64,000 bases of DNA from NCBI RefSeq assembly GCF_963676685.1, contig NC_092346.1, positions 77,763,821-77,827,820 of the forward strand, read 5' to 3'. This document shows positions 52,840 through 62,655 of this stretch, piece by piece (position 1 is the first letter of the stretch; each line of letters opens with the position of its first letter). The translations under genes were made by a program, and so were the position numbers. The notes below the pieces were generated by a model, which did not search any database, had not been told where the DNA came from, and worked only from the letters and a program-made list of their open reading frames with translations. This DNA is from Mytilus edulis. Taxonomy: Eukaryota > Mollusca > Bivalvia > Mytilida > Mytilidae.

Positions 52840-53679
52840 GATTGTCTATAATCATTCAAATTTTAATCGTGCTCTTTGATGTTTAATTCACTGACTAGTA
52901 TTTGTACTTTAAATCGCACTAGTTTTGACTATGTAATTTCAGAAACAGTGCATTAGTTGTTGTTGCAGTAGTTTTAATTCGTCTGAATGATAAGTGTAAA
53001 CAACTTCCTTTTCCAACCTATAGGTTAGGTCATGTTTGTACAAAAACGCATATGAAAAGATAAAAGAGATCTTTTATTAAGCGCATACCAGGTAAAAATT
53101 GACGTAAATATGTGCATTATCATTTAAATGTTTTTGAAGAGTCCAGTTGTCGAGCAAATCTGTCTAAACTGGCTCAACCGAAGTGAAGGGATTGCACAGC
53201 TAGGTTATTAAGAAGTATTTTGTTACTAGTAAGGAACTTCAATCATATCTTCTATATAACATAGACATTTAATGTATGTAGCCGTATTTTGACCTCTTGT
53301 TTGTATCTTGTTCATTTGTAACTGTTTTGGTGCTAACTGAATCACTCTTTCTCAAACAATACATGTAAGAGATTGTCCCAATAATATATACTCCATTTGT
53401 TTGTTTTTATGTTATGCTAGTAACTACATTGTCATCTTATATTTGAAAAATGTTTTATCTTTTTTTCGTTTCCTTACAAAACACCATAATATCATGAAAA
53501 TCATTTGGATGTTCTGCATTTATCATGATTATCCGGAAATTAGATCCAGTTCCTGAAAAAACCCTCTCGAACTATATAAAGCAATAGTTTTACATTTACC
53601 ATTTAACTTTAATTGACATTTGTCCTCGAGGTTAAATTCAATACCTACATTTCCACAACATATATATACATGTATATAT
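52840..53679. other. Intergenic stretch, nothing recognised
   Basis: AT-rich with no open frame over 60 codons and no clear repeat ends. Confidence 0.4.
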
Positions 53680-53703
53680 ACTGAGTGCCAATGAAAACGC
53701 AAC
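53680..53703 (+). repeat. Tc1/mariner-type terminal repeat candidate
   Basis: TACTGAGTGCCAATGAAAACGC, preceded by TATA repeats, looks like the end of a Tc1/mariner-type element. A matching opposite end was not found, consistent with the degraded transposase at 54626-54849. Confidence 0.35.
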
Positions 53704-54625
53704 ATTTGTTTTTTTCAAAAATAAAATTTATATTAGAAATGATAATCTTTCAACATAATCTGTTCTTGAAAATTAACAATTTTAACAATAGATCGATATC
53801 AAACAAAAATGTTTCATTGTCGTCTTTCGGGCGCAATAGGTAAACAAAACATTCAATGTTTTCGCGACGTCAAACTATGACTTATCGGGAAACGATTCAG
53901 TTTTCGACTGATTTTTATAATTTAAACTTATTACCCTGAAAACGAGTTCATGGACCCCTCTTTTTTTAAAATGCCATTTGGTTTGATTACGAGAGAAGAT
54001 TATGTGTGCCAATTTTCATGAAAACGTAAATAGTGCATTTTTTTAAATTTGATAAATATACAGCCAAAAATTATGTTTTTTTCTATATTCATGAACATTT
54101 GATAAATCTGAATTATTTCTGAATAAAGAATATATAAATTTTTGGGATACTTATAAAATACAGTTACAAATTATTTAACAAAAAACAATTTGTGTTTATC
54201 TTTTAAAACCAAAAAAGTTATGTCTTTCTTTCGAAAAGAAAAATACGGCCACAAATCCGAATTTTGAGCAAATATACAAAATTTCGACCTCATTTTACTC
54301 AAAAAGTTGAACATGAAGGTATATTTTTTATTACATGTTTTATTTAATCAGGTAAAAAATAGTCTATATGGAAACTTTTATCAAAATGTAAATACATTGT
54401 CTCGCAAAGCAAACTCAAGCTGACTCATGATATTGGTGGTGGTTTTCATCGTCTAAACCATGTCAAATCTGATGCAAAATTTGTTCGATCGGACCAAAAT
54501 CCGACGAAAAGCATGACTTTTGGCTAAGGCGGGTGCCAAATCTCTATGTATCCACCACTGACGGTTTTTGGTACATAATAAATGATTTTTGGTCTACAAA
54601 AGTCGATGTTTACGCCAGACGGCCG

Positions 54626-54849
54626 TTAAGATGTCACTAAGGAAATGTATCGGTCTTGCTGAGCGTTTCTTGCTGTTTGTACCCCGGGAAGTGGCTCATC
54701 ATTAAATGATCCATTTTGGTTGAATTTGAGGATGATTTGGGTTATTGTAGAGGCTACAACTTCAGTCTTCTCGTAATTGTATGCTGTGAAAGGCTTCATT
54801 GGATCATGCCCAAAAATGCATTGCGCTGGTTGTCAGAAAGTCCTGGCAT
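54626..54849 (-). pseudogene. Tc1-like transposase N-terminal fragment (helix-turn-helix region), broken
   Basis: The minus strand from ATG at 54849 reads MPGLSDNQRNAFLGMIQ, then a stop, then SLSQHTITRRLK. After a one-frame shift it reads EVVASTITQIILKFNQNGSF, NDEPLPGVQ and QQDRYISLVTS followed by stop. This is the order of the paired-like DNA-binding region of Tc1-type transposases (SLS..TI.R.., then ST.T.I...F...GS..D.P.PG, then QDRYI). The catalytic DDE part is absent. It lies just downstream of an unrelated GIY-YIG fragment. Confidence 0.65.
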
Positions 54850-54979
54850 TTACTCAGATGTTTATTGCAGTTTCTTAAAAACAAGGGCGGGAAAATTCAT
54901 GGCATTAGCCAAGCTTTAAATGACAAAATCGTGAAAAGGGTGCGTATGTTGAAAATCGGTGAACTCGGTTTATGTCCGT

Positions 54980-55195
54980 TCAAAATAACTTTCTTATCCA
55001 AAATCTTTCCCGATCGACTCTGTCGACTTTCGACCAACCCTCGTTGTGGTCTATGATTGTGATGGTAAGGTTTTTGAGATCAGCTTGTGCGTGCCCAGGT
55101 GATCTCAAATGACGACTTACGGGTAGGTCGGGCTTGCAGGTGTAGTCACTTCGATGACAGTTTTCCCAGAGGGCATCAATGAAAAAACATAGAAT
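54980..55195 (-). pseudogene. GIY-YIG endonuclease C-terminal fragment, Penelope-like element type
   Basis: The minus-strand frame ending at the stop 54982-54980 encodes CHRSDYTCKPDLPVSRHLRS, then PGHAQADLKNLTITIIDHNE and GWSKVDRVDRERFWIRKLF. The pattern PVS.H..SPGH, then I.DHN.GW...DR..RE.FWI..L, is what follows the GIY-YIG core in Penelope-like and related mollusc proteins. About 65-70 residues remain; the GIY-YIG motif itself is upstream and lost. The call is from family memory. Confidence 0.5.
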
Positions 55196-55199
55196 GAGT

Positions 55200-55860
55200 C
55201 ACTCATTTTCCTGTCATCACTTGTTTCCAGTAACTCCGGCTTCCGTACTGGCTTTACAGTTCGAAGATTTTTTTAAATACCAGTTTAAATTACAGGCCTC
55301 CATTCATTTGGGATGGATGTACAAGTACGTAGCCACGTTCAATCATTTTACCTTATTAGATAAAACTTATTTTTCTAATCATTATTAAACTGCTATTCGT
55401 TTGGGAGGCTTACATATGTAGTTTCTGTTGCAATAGCCCTACCGTTGTCAAATTTGAAATATTATACCAACTTGGACCGGTAAGGGCATTTTTGATATTT
55501 TTGTTTGAGGACTGCCCTCCATGCAGTTATAACATCTAAACTGTCACAACCTTTAGAAATTTATAGTTGTGCTAGTTCACTTCGCTAGAACTATTCTAAT
55601 TTTTATCTTTGTAATCTTTGCGCCGTGTTTGGAAATTTTAAAATTGTACCAGCGTCTGTGGTGTTCGCTTAAATTGTATAAATTTCAAGATGTTGATAGT
55701 TTCTCAGTTTGAATATATTGACATGATTCATTTGACATCGTGCTATTATTGAAGAAGGATATCTGTTATCTGAAATATCTAATATTTGTTCATTTTATAG
55801 TTATTTAATGGTGATGTTGTACCTTTTTTGACTTGTTATATAAAAAAAGAATTGCTTTCG
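55200..55860. other. Intergenic stretch, nothing recognised
   Basis: No gene. CTTGGACCGGTAAGGGC near 55472 resembles a segment at 42596, so a repeat fragment may be present. Confidence 0.35.
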
Positions 55861-56285
55861 CAAAGTTTTTGTTCTTCCCTCGCCGGGATTCGAACCCATG
55901 CTGCTGAGATATTGTGACACCAAATCGCCTGCACTGCAGCCGTCCCGCTAGACCACACGACCACCTGGGCTTCACAAAAATAAAGCTTTCAGTGGCCGTG
56001 TGTTACCTTCCCTCGTCAGTTTTAATCTAGCGGCGTACTACAGTACATGATATATAAGGCATGGAGATGTTATTGTTACAGATCAGCTCAATTATCTATA
56101 GTAAAGGATCCTACAAATTAATGCAAGATACAGTCACAGAAAATAATTATATTAATAAGTACGTCTGAGTCAGTGACAACTCTACAACAGATTTATTCAT
56201 CGGAGGTGATACATGGCTGTGTACATTATGTATATACAACTCGTCTAAACATCAACCCAACAATGTTAGATCTGTAAATATATAT
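55860..56285 (-). repeat. tRNA-derived composite repeat, third head plus body
   Basis: The head at 55871-55965 and the body to about 56280 are near copies of 43066-43500, including AAAGGATCCTACA, TACGTCTGAGTCAGTGACAAC and AACTCGTCTAAACATCAACC. One deletion relative to the 43 kb copy removes part of ATCACCAGCAGTGATGG. Confidence 0.8.
55871..55965 (-). repeat. tRNA-like SINE head, copy 3
   Basis: Minus strand: GGTGGTCGTGTGGTCTAGCGG at one end and GGGTTCGAATCCCGGCGAGG at the other, with a perfect B-box GGTTCGAATCC. It is the best preserved of the three copies but has no acceptor stem. Confidence 0.68.
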
Positions 56286-56291
56286 ACATAT

Positions 56292-56498
56292 ATATATATA
56301 CGAGTCTAAATTGAAAACTACGTTCAAACCAATGATTGCGTTGGATAAAAACCGCAATTTTTATACGTGTGCATGTAAAACAAATTTCGTTGTTGAAGGG
56401 TCTAAATACAGCACAAACAACATTTTCCAAAAGACGAAAAAAAAGTGAAGAAGTATATTTAAACAAAACGCATTTGACTAACAGGTCGAACAACTGAC
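56292..56498 (+). repeat. Repeat A (left copy), direct repeat of 62362-62566
   Basis: CGAGTCTAAATTGAAAACTA, TATACGTGTGCATGTAAAAC and AACAACATTTTCCAAAAGAC recur at 62365-62565 with few differences. The copy ends AACTGAC at 56498, where the plus-strand LINE begins. Confidence 0.9.
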
Positions 56499-56577
56499 AG
56501 GCATCAGGACCAGATTTGATTAGTCACAGAATGCTGAAAATGTGCCCTAAGAAAATGGAGTTCCTTTACAAATAATA

Positions 56578-56958
56578 TTGAATAAATCTCTTCAACAATG
56601 TAAGTATCCTTCTAGCTGGAAGATTGCAAATGTTATTGCTATTTTTAAAAAAGGTGATTCGTCATTACCTTCAAATTATAGACCAATTTCGTTAATAAGC
56701 TGTGCAGGTAAAATCATGGAACGAATTGTTTTTAAACATGTATATAATCATTTACACATTACTAAACTAATTTATGAATATCAGTCTGGATTTTTGCCAA
56801 AAAATTCAACTGTACATCAGCTACTAGAAATGTATAATTGTATTCTTAACTCACTAGAAAAGAAGGAAATAAATTGTTTTGTCTTTTGTGATTTCTCGAG
56901 AGCTTTTGACAAGGTTTGGCATAGAGGACTCTTGCATAAAATGAAAGCTTACGGAATA
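56578..56958 (+). pseudogene. LINE reverse transcriptase, N-terminal part (plus-strand LINE)
   Basis: It encodes CKYPSSWKIANVIAIFKKGD, NYRPISLISCAGKIMERIV, QSGFLPKNSTVHQLLEM and FCDFSRAFDKVWHRGLLHKM. The FCDFSRAFDKVWH stretch is the first catalytic aspartate region. The frame is broken just upstream (56545-56575), where GPDLISHRMLK is in another frame, and downstream at the 56962 insertion. Confidence 0.88.
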
Positions 56959-56961
56959 CAT

Positions 56962-57165
56962 TCTTGTGTACAATTTGGAAATTAGTATGGCGTTCATTAT
57001 CACTGAACTAGTATATATTTGTTTAGGGGCCAGTTGAAGGACGCCTCCGGGTGCGGGAATTTCTCGCTACATTGAAGACCTGTTGGTGACCTTCTGCTGT
57101 TGTTTTTTTCTATGGTCGAGTTGTTGTCTCTTTTGCGCATTCCCCATTTCCATTTTCAATTTTAT
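56962..57165 (+). mobile_element. About 204-bp insertion inside the LINE reverse transcriptase
   Basis: The host reading AYGI(H) at 56961 resumes with GNLLNWFESYL at 57166. The inserted part has GGGGCCAGTTGAAGGACGCC and GTCGAGTTGTTGTCTCTTTT. It matches no other segment of the window; by recall this wording is common in mussel sequence, suggesting a short mobile repeat. Confidence 0.65.
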
Positions 57166-57166
57166 G

Positions 57167-57303
57167 GTAATTTACTTAACTGGTTTGAGAGTTATCTTTG
57201 TGATAGGCAACAAAAAGTTATTATTAATACATCATCATCCTCATTTTGCAGTCTTTCAGCTGGAGTACCTCAAGGCTCAGTACTTGGTCCCTTATTATTC
57301 ATT
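57167..57303 (+). pseudogene. LINE reverse transcriptase, middle part (plus-strand LINE)
   Basis: It encodes GNLLNWFESYLCDRQQKVII and SAGVPQGSVLGPLLFII, the classic PQGS..GP.LF motif. It stops at the insertion boundary 57304-57311 and continues in register at 60554 as YINDIAEKLTSLTRLYADDT. Confidence 0.88.
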
Positions 57304-57339
57304 ATATATAAGATAAGATAAGATAAGATATTTTATTTC

Positions 57340-57821
57340 CAATTATGGGCCCCAAAGGGCATAAACATTACAACATCAATAATTTTTTTCATAATACAAT
57401 ACAAACAATGAGATAATAAAAGATCAATTAAATATATAATAATTAGCCAAAAAGAAAGTAGAAATTAAACATGTCCATGACTCATCCTGTGTCAGCAGCA
57501 AATAGGAAAGCATTATGGTTTCCTAAAGGCAGCTGACACCAGGGGGCGATACCTTATGGGCCATAGGCATGTAAAATGTGTGTAAATGTCTCTTTCCTAC
57601 CTGTATCAAAAGCAAACAAGGAAGCATCATAGGTAACTTGAATGCAGTTGATACCAGGGGACGATGCCTCAAGGATATAAGAGAACATTTGAATAAATAA
57701 TATATCTTAACAATTTTTTTTTTTTTAATCGGCTAGTACGTTTGTGATATTCAGATGAATATAATTTTCTATGTCCAATCAAATGTATATACACACATAG
57801 ATTTCCTTTAACCAATCTTCA
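57340..57821 (-). other. 3' untranslated region of the minus-strand LINE
   Basis: About 480 bp without a frame. It contains two roughly 80-bp direct repeats (CAGCTGACACCAGGGG.CGAT at 57528 and CAGTTGATACCAGGGGACGAT at 57645), each followed by GCCT-type sequence. Confidence 0.55.
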
Positions 57822-60553
57822 CTAAGGAAGATGTTTGTATATAAAATTACATATTATTTTAAGTAACTCAACATTTTCTACACTAAATAACCAGATAATT
57901 TTGCTTTGACTGTTCATATGATTAAAATAAGAATTATATTGTGCAATACTAGCTAACATACAATTTCTATCATCCTCAAATTTGTTACAATCAAATAGAA
58001 AATGAGCCTCATCTTCAACAGTATTGGAAGAACATTTATTACATATTCTGTTAATTCGGGGAATACCCTGATATCTACCTAATTCTATTTGTAATCTATG
58101 AGAAGATACACGTAATTTAGTAAAACTTCTTCTAAGTTCAAAATTCTTGATCAATGTTAGATATTTTTCAAAACCAAAATTTGTTTTATATAAAAGGTAG
58201 GTTTTCAGTTTACTGTCTGAAAATTTATCTATTTGTTTTTTCCAACAGCTAATAAACAATATTGATAGCTTGGTTTGTATATATTTCTTAAATTTGTATA
58301 AGGATTCACAAAATGGAGCATTAACGGCATTTGTATAGTCAATACCAAGTATTTTAAAAACAACATTTATTGAACCATACCATGATGTTATATTCATGTG
58401 ATGTAGTGTCTTTGATTGTGTATATGCCTCTTTTAATAGAGGAAAATTATTACCTAGATTCTCTAATCTATACCAGTACAATAACATTCCTTTTATAATA
58501 TTAAAATATATTGGAAATCTTCCAAGTTCAGATAACACTGCAGCATTTGTTGTTTTCTTGTGTACCCCAAGTATAAATTTACAAAATTTTATATGAAGTT
58601 TCTCACAGGGTAAACCTGAATATAGTTTTTCAAAAGATATATCTTCCTTCTTACATTTAGAGGAAAGAGAATTAAACATCCCCCATATTTCGCTACCATA
58701 TAATAAAATAGGTTTTACAGTGTGGTCAAAAACATGAATACTTGTTTTTACATCAGGATTAAGTGATAAAAGATCTTTCCTTAATTTGAAATGAGCTTTC
58801 AGGGATTTTTTGTATAGTTCATTTTGAGCATAACTGAATGAACCAGATGAGCTTAAATATAAACCTAGGTATTTGTATTTTGAAACACATTCCAGATTTA
58901 TATTCTGAAATGTGAATATCTGTTTTACATGTCTGCCTGCCTTGTTGAAAATCAGCACCTTTGTCTTATTAGTATTCACATTGAGACACCAATCTTTGCA
59001 AAATTTATCAAGCATTCCCAGCTTTTCTCGTAGTCCTTCAGCTGATGTAGATAATAAAACAATATCATCAGCATACATTAAACAATGTAGATCTTTGTCA
59101 TTGACATTAACTGGGTCTCTAGTATCTGACAAATATCTGGGCAAATCATTTATGAATATCTTGAATAAATTCGGACTGAGGTTGTCACCTTGTTTGACTC
59201 CAATATCTAATGGGAAAAAATCACTTACTTGATTTTGAATTTTGACACATGATTTGCTAATTTCATACATACTTTTAATAATGTTATAAAAATAAGACCC
59301 AGCCCCAATATCTAGTAGTTTAATCTTGATCCCTGTATGTATAACAGTATCAAAAGCCTTCTGAAAATCAACAAAACAGGCAAACAGTCTACCTTCTTTT
59401 GAATTACAGTATTTGTTAATAAGACAGTTTAAAATAAACATATGATCTGCAGTTCTGGCTTTCCTTGTGAATCCAATTTGACTATCATGTATAATATTAT
59501 GTTCCTGAAGAAATTTGTCCAGTCTTAGACTTAATATTCTATTAAAAAGCTTTCCAATTGCACTTGTTATTGTTATTCCTCTATAATTGTTAGGGTCACT
59601 TGTATCGTTGCTTTTAAAAATTGGTGTAATATAACCTTCAGCCCAAGATGTTGGGTATATACCTGAAGACAGACAAGTATTAAACATCTGTTGAAAACTT
59701 TTTAAAAGGAAAGTCTGTCCATTCTTTATCATATTATTACTAATGTTATCCAAGCCTGATGATTTATTGCATTTTAAGTGTGAAATGGCTTTGGATATTT
59801 CAGACTCAGTGATAACGGAGTCCAACTCGTTGAAACATTTTGAGTTTTCTAACTGTTTCAGTTTTTCACATAGCTCTGTATATCTACTTTGAAATTCACC
59901 TTTCAGTTGTGACAACTTTTGGAAATGTGATATCAAAGTTGATGGTTGTACTCCACATTTTTTTTTAGTTTCATTTTTTTCCTGTAGTTCATTAATTAAG
60001 TTCCAATACAGTTTTGGATTCTCTTCGTGCAAGGAGTCCAGCTGACTAATCAATGATTGTTTGTATTGTTTGTATTTATATTTCCTTAGTTTGGAGTATT
60101 CACGATTCAGTTTATAAAAGTGATTTTTGATAATTGGATCATATGGAAATCTTGAATAAATTTTTCCATAATTAAGCAAGTTAGTTCGAGCTTGTTGTAA
60201 ACTTGCGTCAAACCACTTTTTGTTTTTTTGTTTGTTTGTGTGTTTTTTTAAAGGTCGTTTAAGTGATAGATTTGCTAATGATAAAAAGATGTTTGAAAGT
60301 TTTGATGATGCTTCATCTACTGATGTCTGAGTAAATTGAATTGTGCTGTTGTTGAATTCTAGTATGTAGTTTTGTAGTGTATCTGAAGAAAGTGTTTCTT
60401 GAAATTTTATTGCTGAACAGTCAGTCCAGATATAATTAGGTGTCATATTTTTCAACTGGATTGGAATATCATTTTCTCCAGGAACACAATATTTTGCAGA
60501 TAATTCCCACTCAAGTTTACAATGACAATCAGATAATGTGGGAATAAATCTGG
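57822..60553 (-). CDS. LINE ORF2-type protein: end of endonuclease, reverse transcriptase, C-terminal zinc-like motif
   Basis: One uninterrupted frame of about 910 codons runs from the insertion boundary to the stop at 57822. The first ATG is at 60446. The N-terminal RFIPTLSDCHCKLEW resembles the SDH end of an apurinic-type endonuclease. The reverse transcriptase follows: YITPIFKSNDTSDPNNYRGI, CFVDFQKAFDTV, GVKQGDNLSPNLFKIF and MYADDIVLLS (YADD at 59075-59064). Near the C-terminus CNKCSSNTVEDEAHFLFDC is a Cys-Cys-His-Cys motif. The frame is open although the element is truncated, so the insertion is recent. The clade is undecided; the motifs differ from the CR1/Jockey-like host LINE. Confidence 0.9.
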
Positions 60554-61766
60554 ATATATAAATGACATTGCAGAGAAACTCACATCTCTAACTAGACTAT
60601 ATGCGGATGACACTTCGTTTAATTAATTGGGGAACGACAAAGAACAAATAAAAACTGTTATTGGTCGTAACCTCGAAGAGCTAAACGAATGGTCACGGAG
60701 GTGGCTAATGTCTTTTAATCCAGACAAAACAGAAATAATGATTTTTTTCAAATAAAGATGCACCCGTTCTAAAATTCTGCTTAAATGATAAAGAAATCCC
60801 TATAACAAAATGTCACAAACACCTTGGGGTAACGTTTTGCTCTGATGCTCGATGGAACAGTCATATAGACAATCTGATTATCAGTGTTACGAAACATTTA
60901 AATATCCTGAGAAAACTCAAGTATCAACTTTGTAGGAAAAACTCTATTTAGTATTTATAAGACCAATTTTTGAATATGCAACTGAAGTCTGGGATAATTG
61001 CGGGATAGGATATGTTAATAAACTTGAAAGTTTGCAGCTAGAAGCTGCTAGAATAGTTACTGGTTTGCCTATATTTACAAAATCTAAAATTCTGTATGAG
61101 GAAATTGGTTGGGAAACTTTAGCTGATAGGAGGAAAAGACGAAAATTACAAATGTTTTATAACATTCAACATAACCAAGCACCGGATTGTCTATGCAAAC
61201 TTGTTCCACCTAGTGTACAGAGCACAACTGTATATCCCCTGAGAAATGGCAATGACATCATTGTTCCTTTTTATAGATTATCTCTTACTAAAGAATCTTT
61301 TATACCATCAACTATTAACCTATGGAATCATACCGATTTGTCCCTTCGAAAATCAGACTCTATATCAAAGTTTAAAATCCAATTAAAAAGGTTAAATACC
61401 ACAAATAAAGATGTACCTAAGCACTATCTATATGGACCGAGGAAACTAAATATGATTCTAACACAATTCAGATGCTACTCATCTTTCTTGAACTATGACT
61501 TGTTTAGAGTCAATATAATTGCTGATCCATCTTGCTTTTGTGGATGTAACATTGAGACTGTACACCATTTCCTTTTCGACCACTCTTTATATACACACCA
61601 GAGAGAATTTCTGATGAACAATCTAGGATGGCTACCTAATGACCTTATACTGAATGTTAAGTTACTTACATCTGGTAATTCGAATGTCTCGTATGAACAA
61701 AACGTGAATATATTCAAACACGTATTCGAATTTATCAAAAGGTCTGAGAGATTTCTTGTTATGTAG
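60554..61766 (+). pseudogene. LINE reverse transcriptase end and C-terminal domain (plus-strand LINE)
   Basis: It reads YINDIAEKLTSLTRLYADDT (YADD box), then a stop and several frameshifts through NPDKTEIMIFF and KHLGVTFCSDARWNSHI. A 244-codon open part follows at 61032-61766 with EAARIVTGLPIFTKS, CFCGCNIETVHHFLFDHS and KRSERFLVM. The Cys/His motif resembles the one in the other LINE. Several stops before 61032 rule out function. Confidence 0.85.
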
Positions 61767-62017
61767 AAAATGTATTTACGGTACATCCACGTCTTCATTA
61801 TCATCATCATCATCGTTTTCAATGTTTACATTTATTTCTGTTATAATTTTTTTTCTCAATTGATAGACTCGTGAAATATTGTTTTTGATATTGCATGCTC
61901 ATACTTATATTGTATTGTAAATTATTGTCATTCGGAGCGGACTTCATAAGTATGGCTTACTTGTGTCCAATCCATTTTACTTTGAGTAAATAAAATATGT
62001 TTAAAATTAAAACTGAT

Positions 62018-62361
62018 GTTCTTTAACCCTGCTGACTGCCATTGGCGATTGCCAAATAAAATTGATCACAAGATGTAACAAAATGGATCTTAATATCAAT
62101 TTTATACTAAACAGAAAACAATTAACTTGTGGCCACGATGTTATGCCACAAACATACGGTGTTAATATTTTTTTGTACACCAGATCCGGATTTCGACAAT
62201 AAATGTCTCTTCAGTGATGTTAGGGATCGAAACGGTATTTGGAAGGCCATATAAAATGAACCCTCATTTTTAGATAGACTCTTGAATTTTAAGAGTCAAT
62301 ATAGGATGAACGGATCATATAAATCGGAGGGAAAATATGATACAAGCCCAAACGAAAAAAT
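62018..62361 (+). repeat. Repeat B plus spacer: right half of the unit interrupted by the LINE
   Basis: GTTCTTTAACCCTGCTGACTG and GATTGCCAAATAAAATTGAT recur at 62562-62655. Together with repeat A (56292-56498) this rebuilds one unit of about 560 bp, adjacent to a second unit starting at 62362. Confidence 0.85.
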
Positions 62362-62655
62362 ATAAACGAGTCTAAATTGAAAACTACGTTCAAACCTATG
62401 ATTGCGTTGGATAAAAACCGCAATTTTTATACGTGTGCATGTAAAACAAATTTCGTCGTAGAAGTGTCTAAAAACAGCACAAACAACATTTTCCAAAAGA
62501 CCAAAAAAGTTAAGAGGTATATTTAAACAAAACGCATTTGACTAACAAGTCGAACAACTGACGTTCTTTAACCCTTCTGACTGCCATTGGCGATTGCCAT
62601 ACAAAATTGATCACTAGATGTAACAAAACGGATCTTAATATGAATTTAATACTAT
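62362..62655 (+). repeat. Repeat A'-B', uninterrupted second copy
   Basis: It joins CGAGTCTAAATTG...AACAACTGAC directly to GTTCTTTAACCCTTCTGACT, showing the pre-insertion site of the LINE. Homology fades after 62655. Confidence 0.88.

Larger units (their letters stand above)
57312..60553 (-). mobile_element. Minus-strand LINE, 5'-truncated, inserted into the plus-strand LINE
   Basis: An exact 8-bp target duplication ATATATAA flanks it (57304-57311 and 60554-60561). Its 3' end carries a (TATCT)n-like tail (57312-57333 on the plus strand reads AGATA repeats) after TTGGAAATAAAATA. The 5' part is lost within the endonuclease domain. A shorter sister 3' end is at about 3520-3656. Confidence 0.9.
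56499..62010 (+). mobile_element. Plus-strand CR1/Jockey-like LINE, 5'-truncated, dead, split by later insertions
   Basis: It encodes reverse transcriptase pieces in order on the plus strand: 56578-56958, 57167-57303, then 60562 onward after a 3.2-kb foreign LINE. It is flanked by AACTGAC (56492-56498) and AACTGAT (62011-62017), a near-perfect 7-bp target duplication. The intact unit at 62551-62580 reads AACAACTGACGTTCTTTAAC across the empty site. The 3' end is A-rich (GAGTAAATAAAATATGTTTAAAATTAA). Internal stops and frameshifts show it is inactive. Confidence 0.88.

Noticed and set aside
54716..55056. Two plus-strand frames of 67 and 85 codons
   Set aside because: They are antisense to the Tc1-like and GIY-YIG fragments on the minus strand.
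58912..59232. 106-codon plus-strand frame
   Set aside because: Antisense to the reverse transcriptase of the minus-strand LINE.
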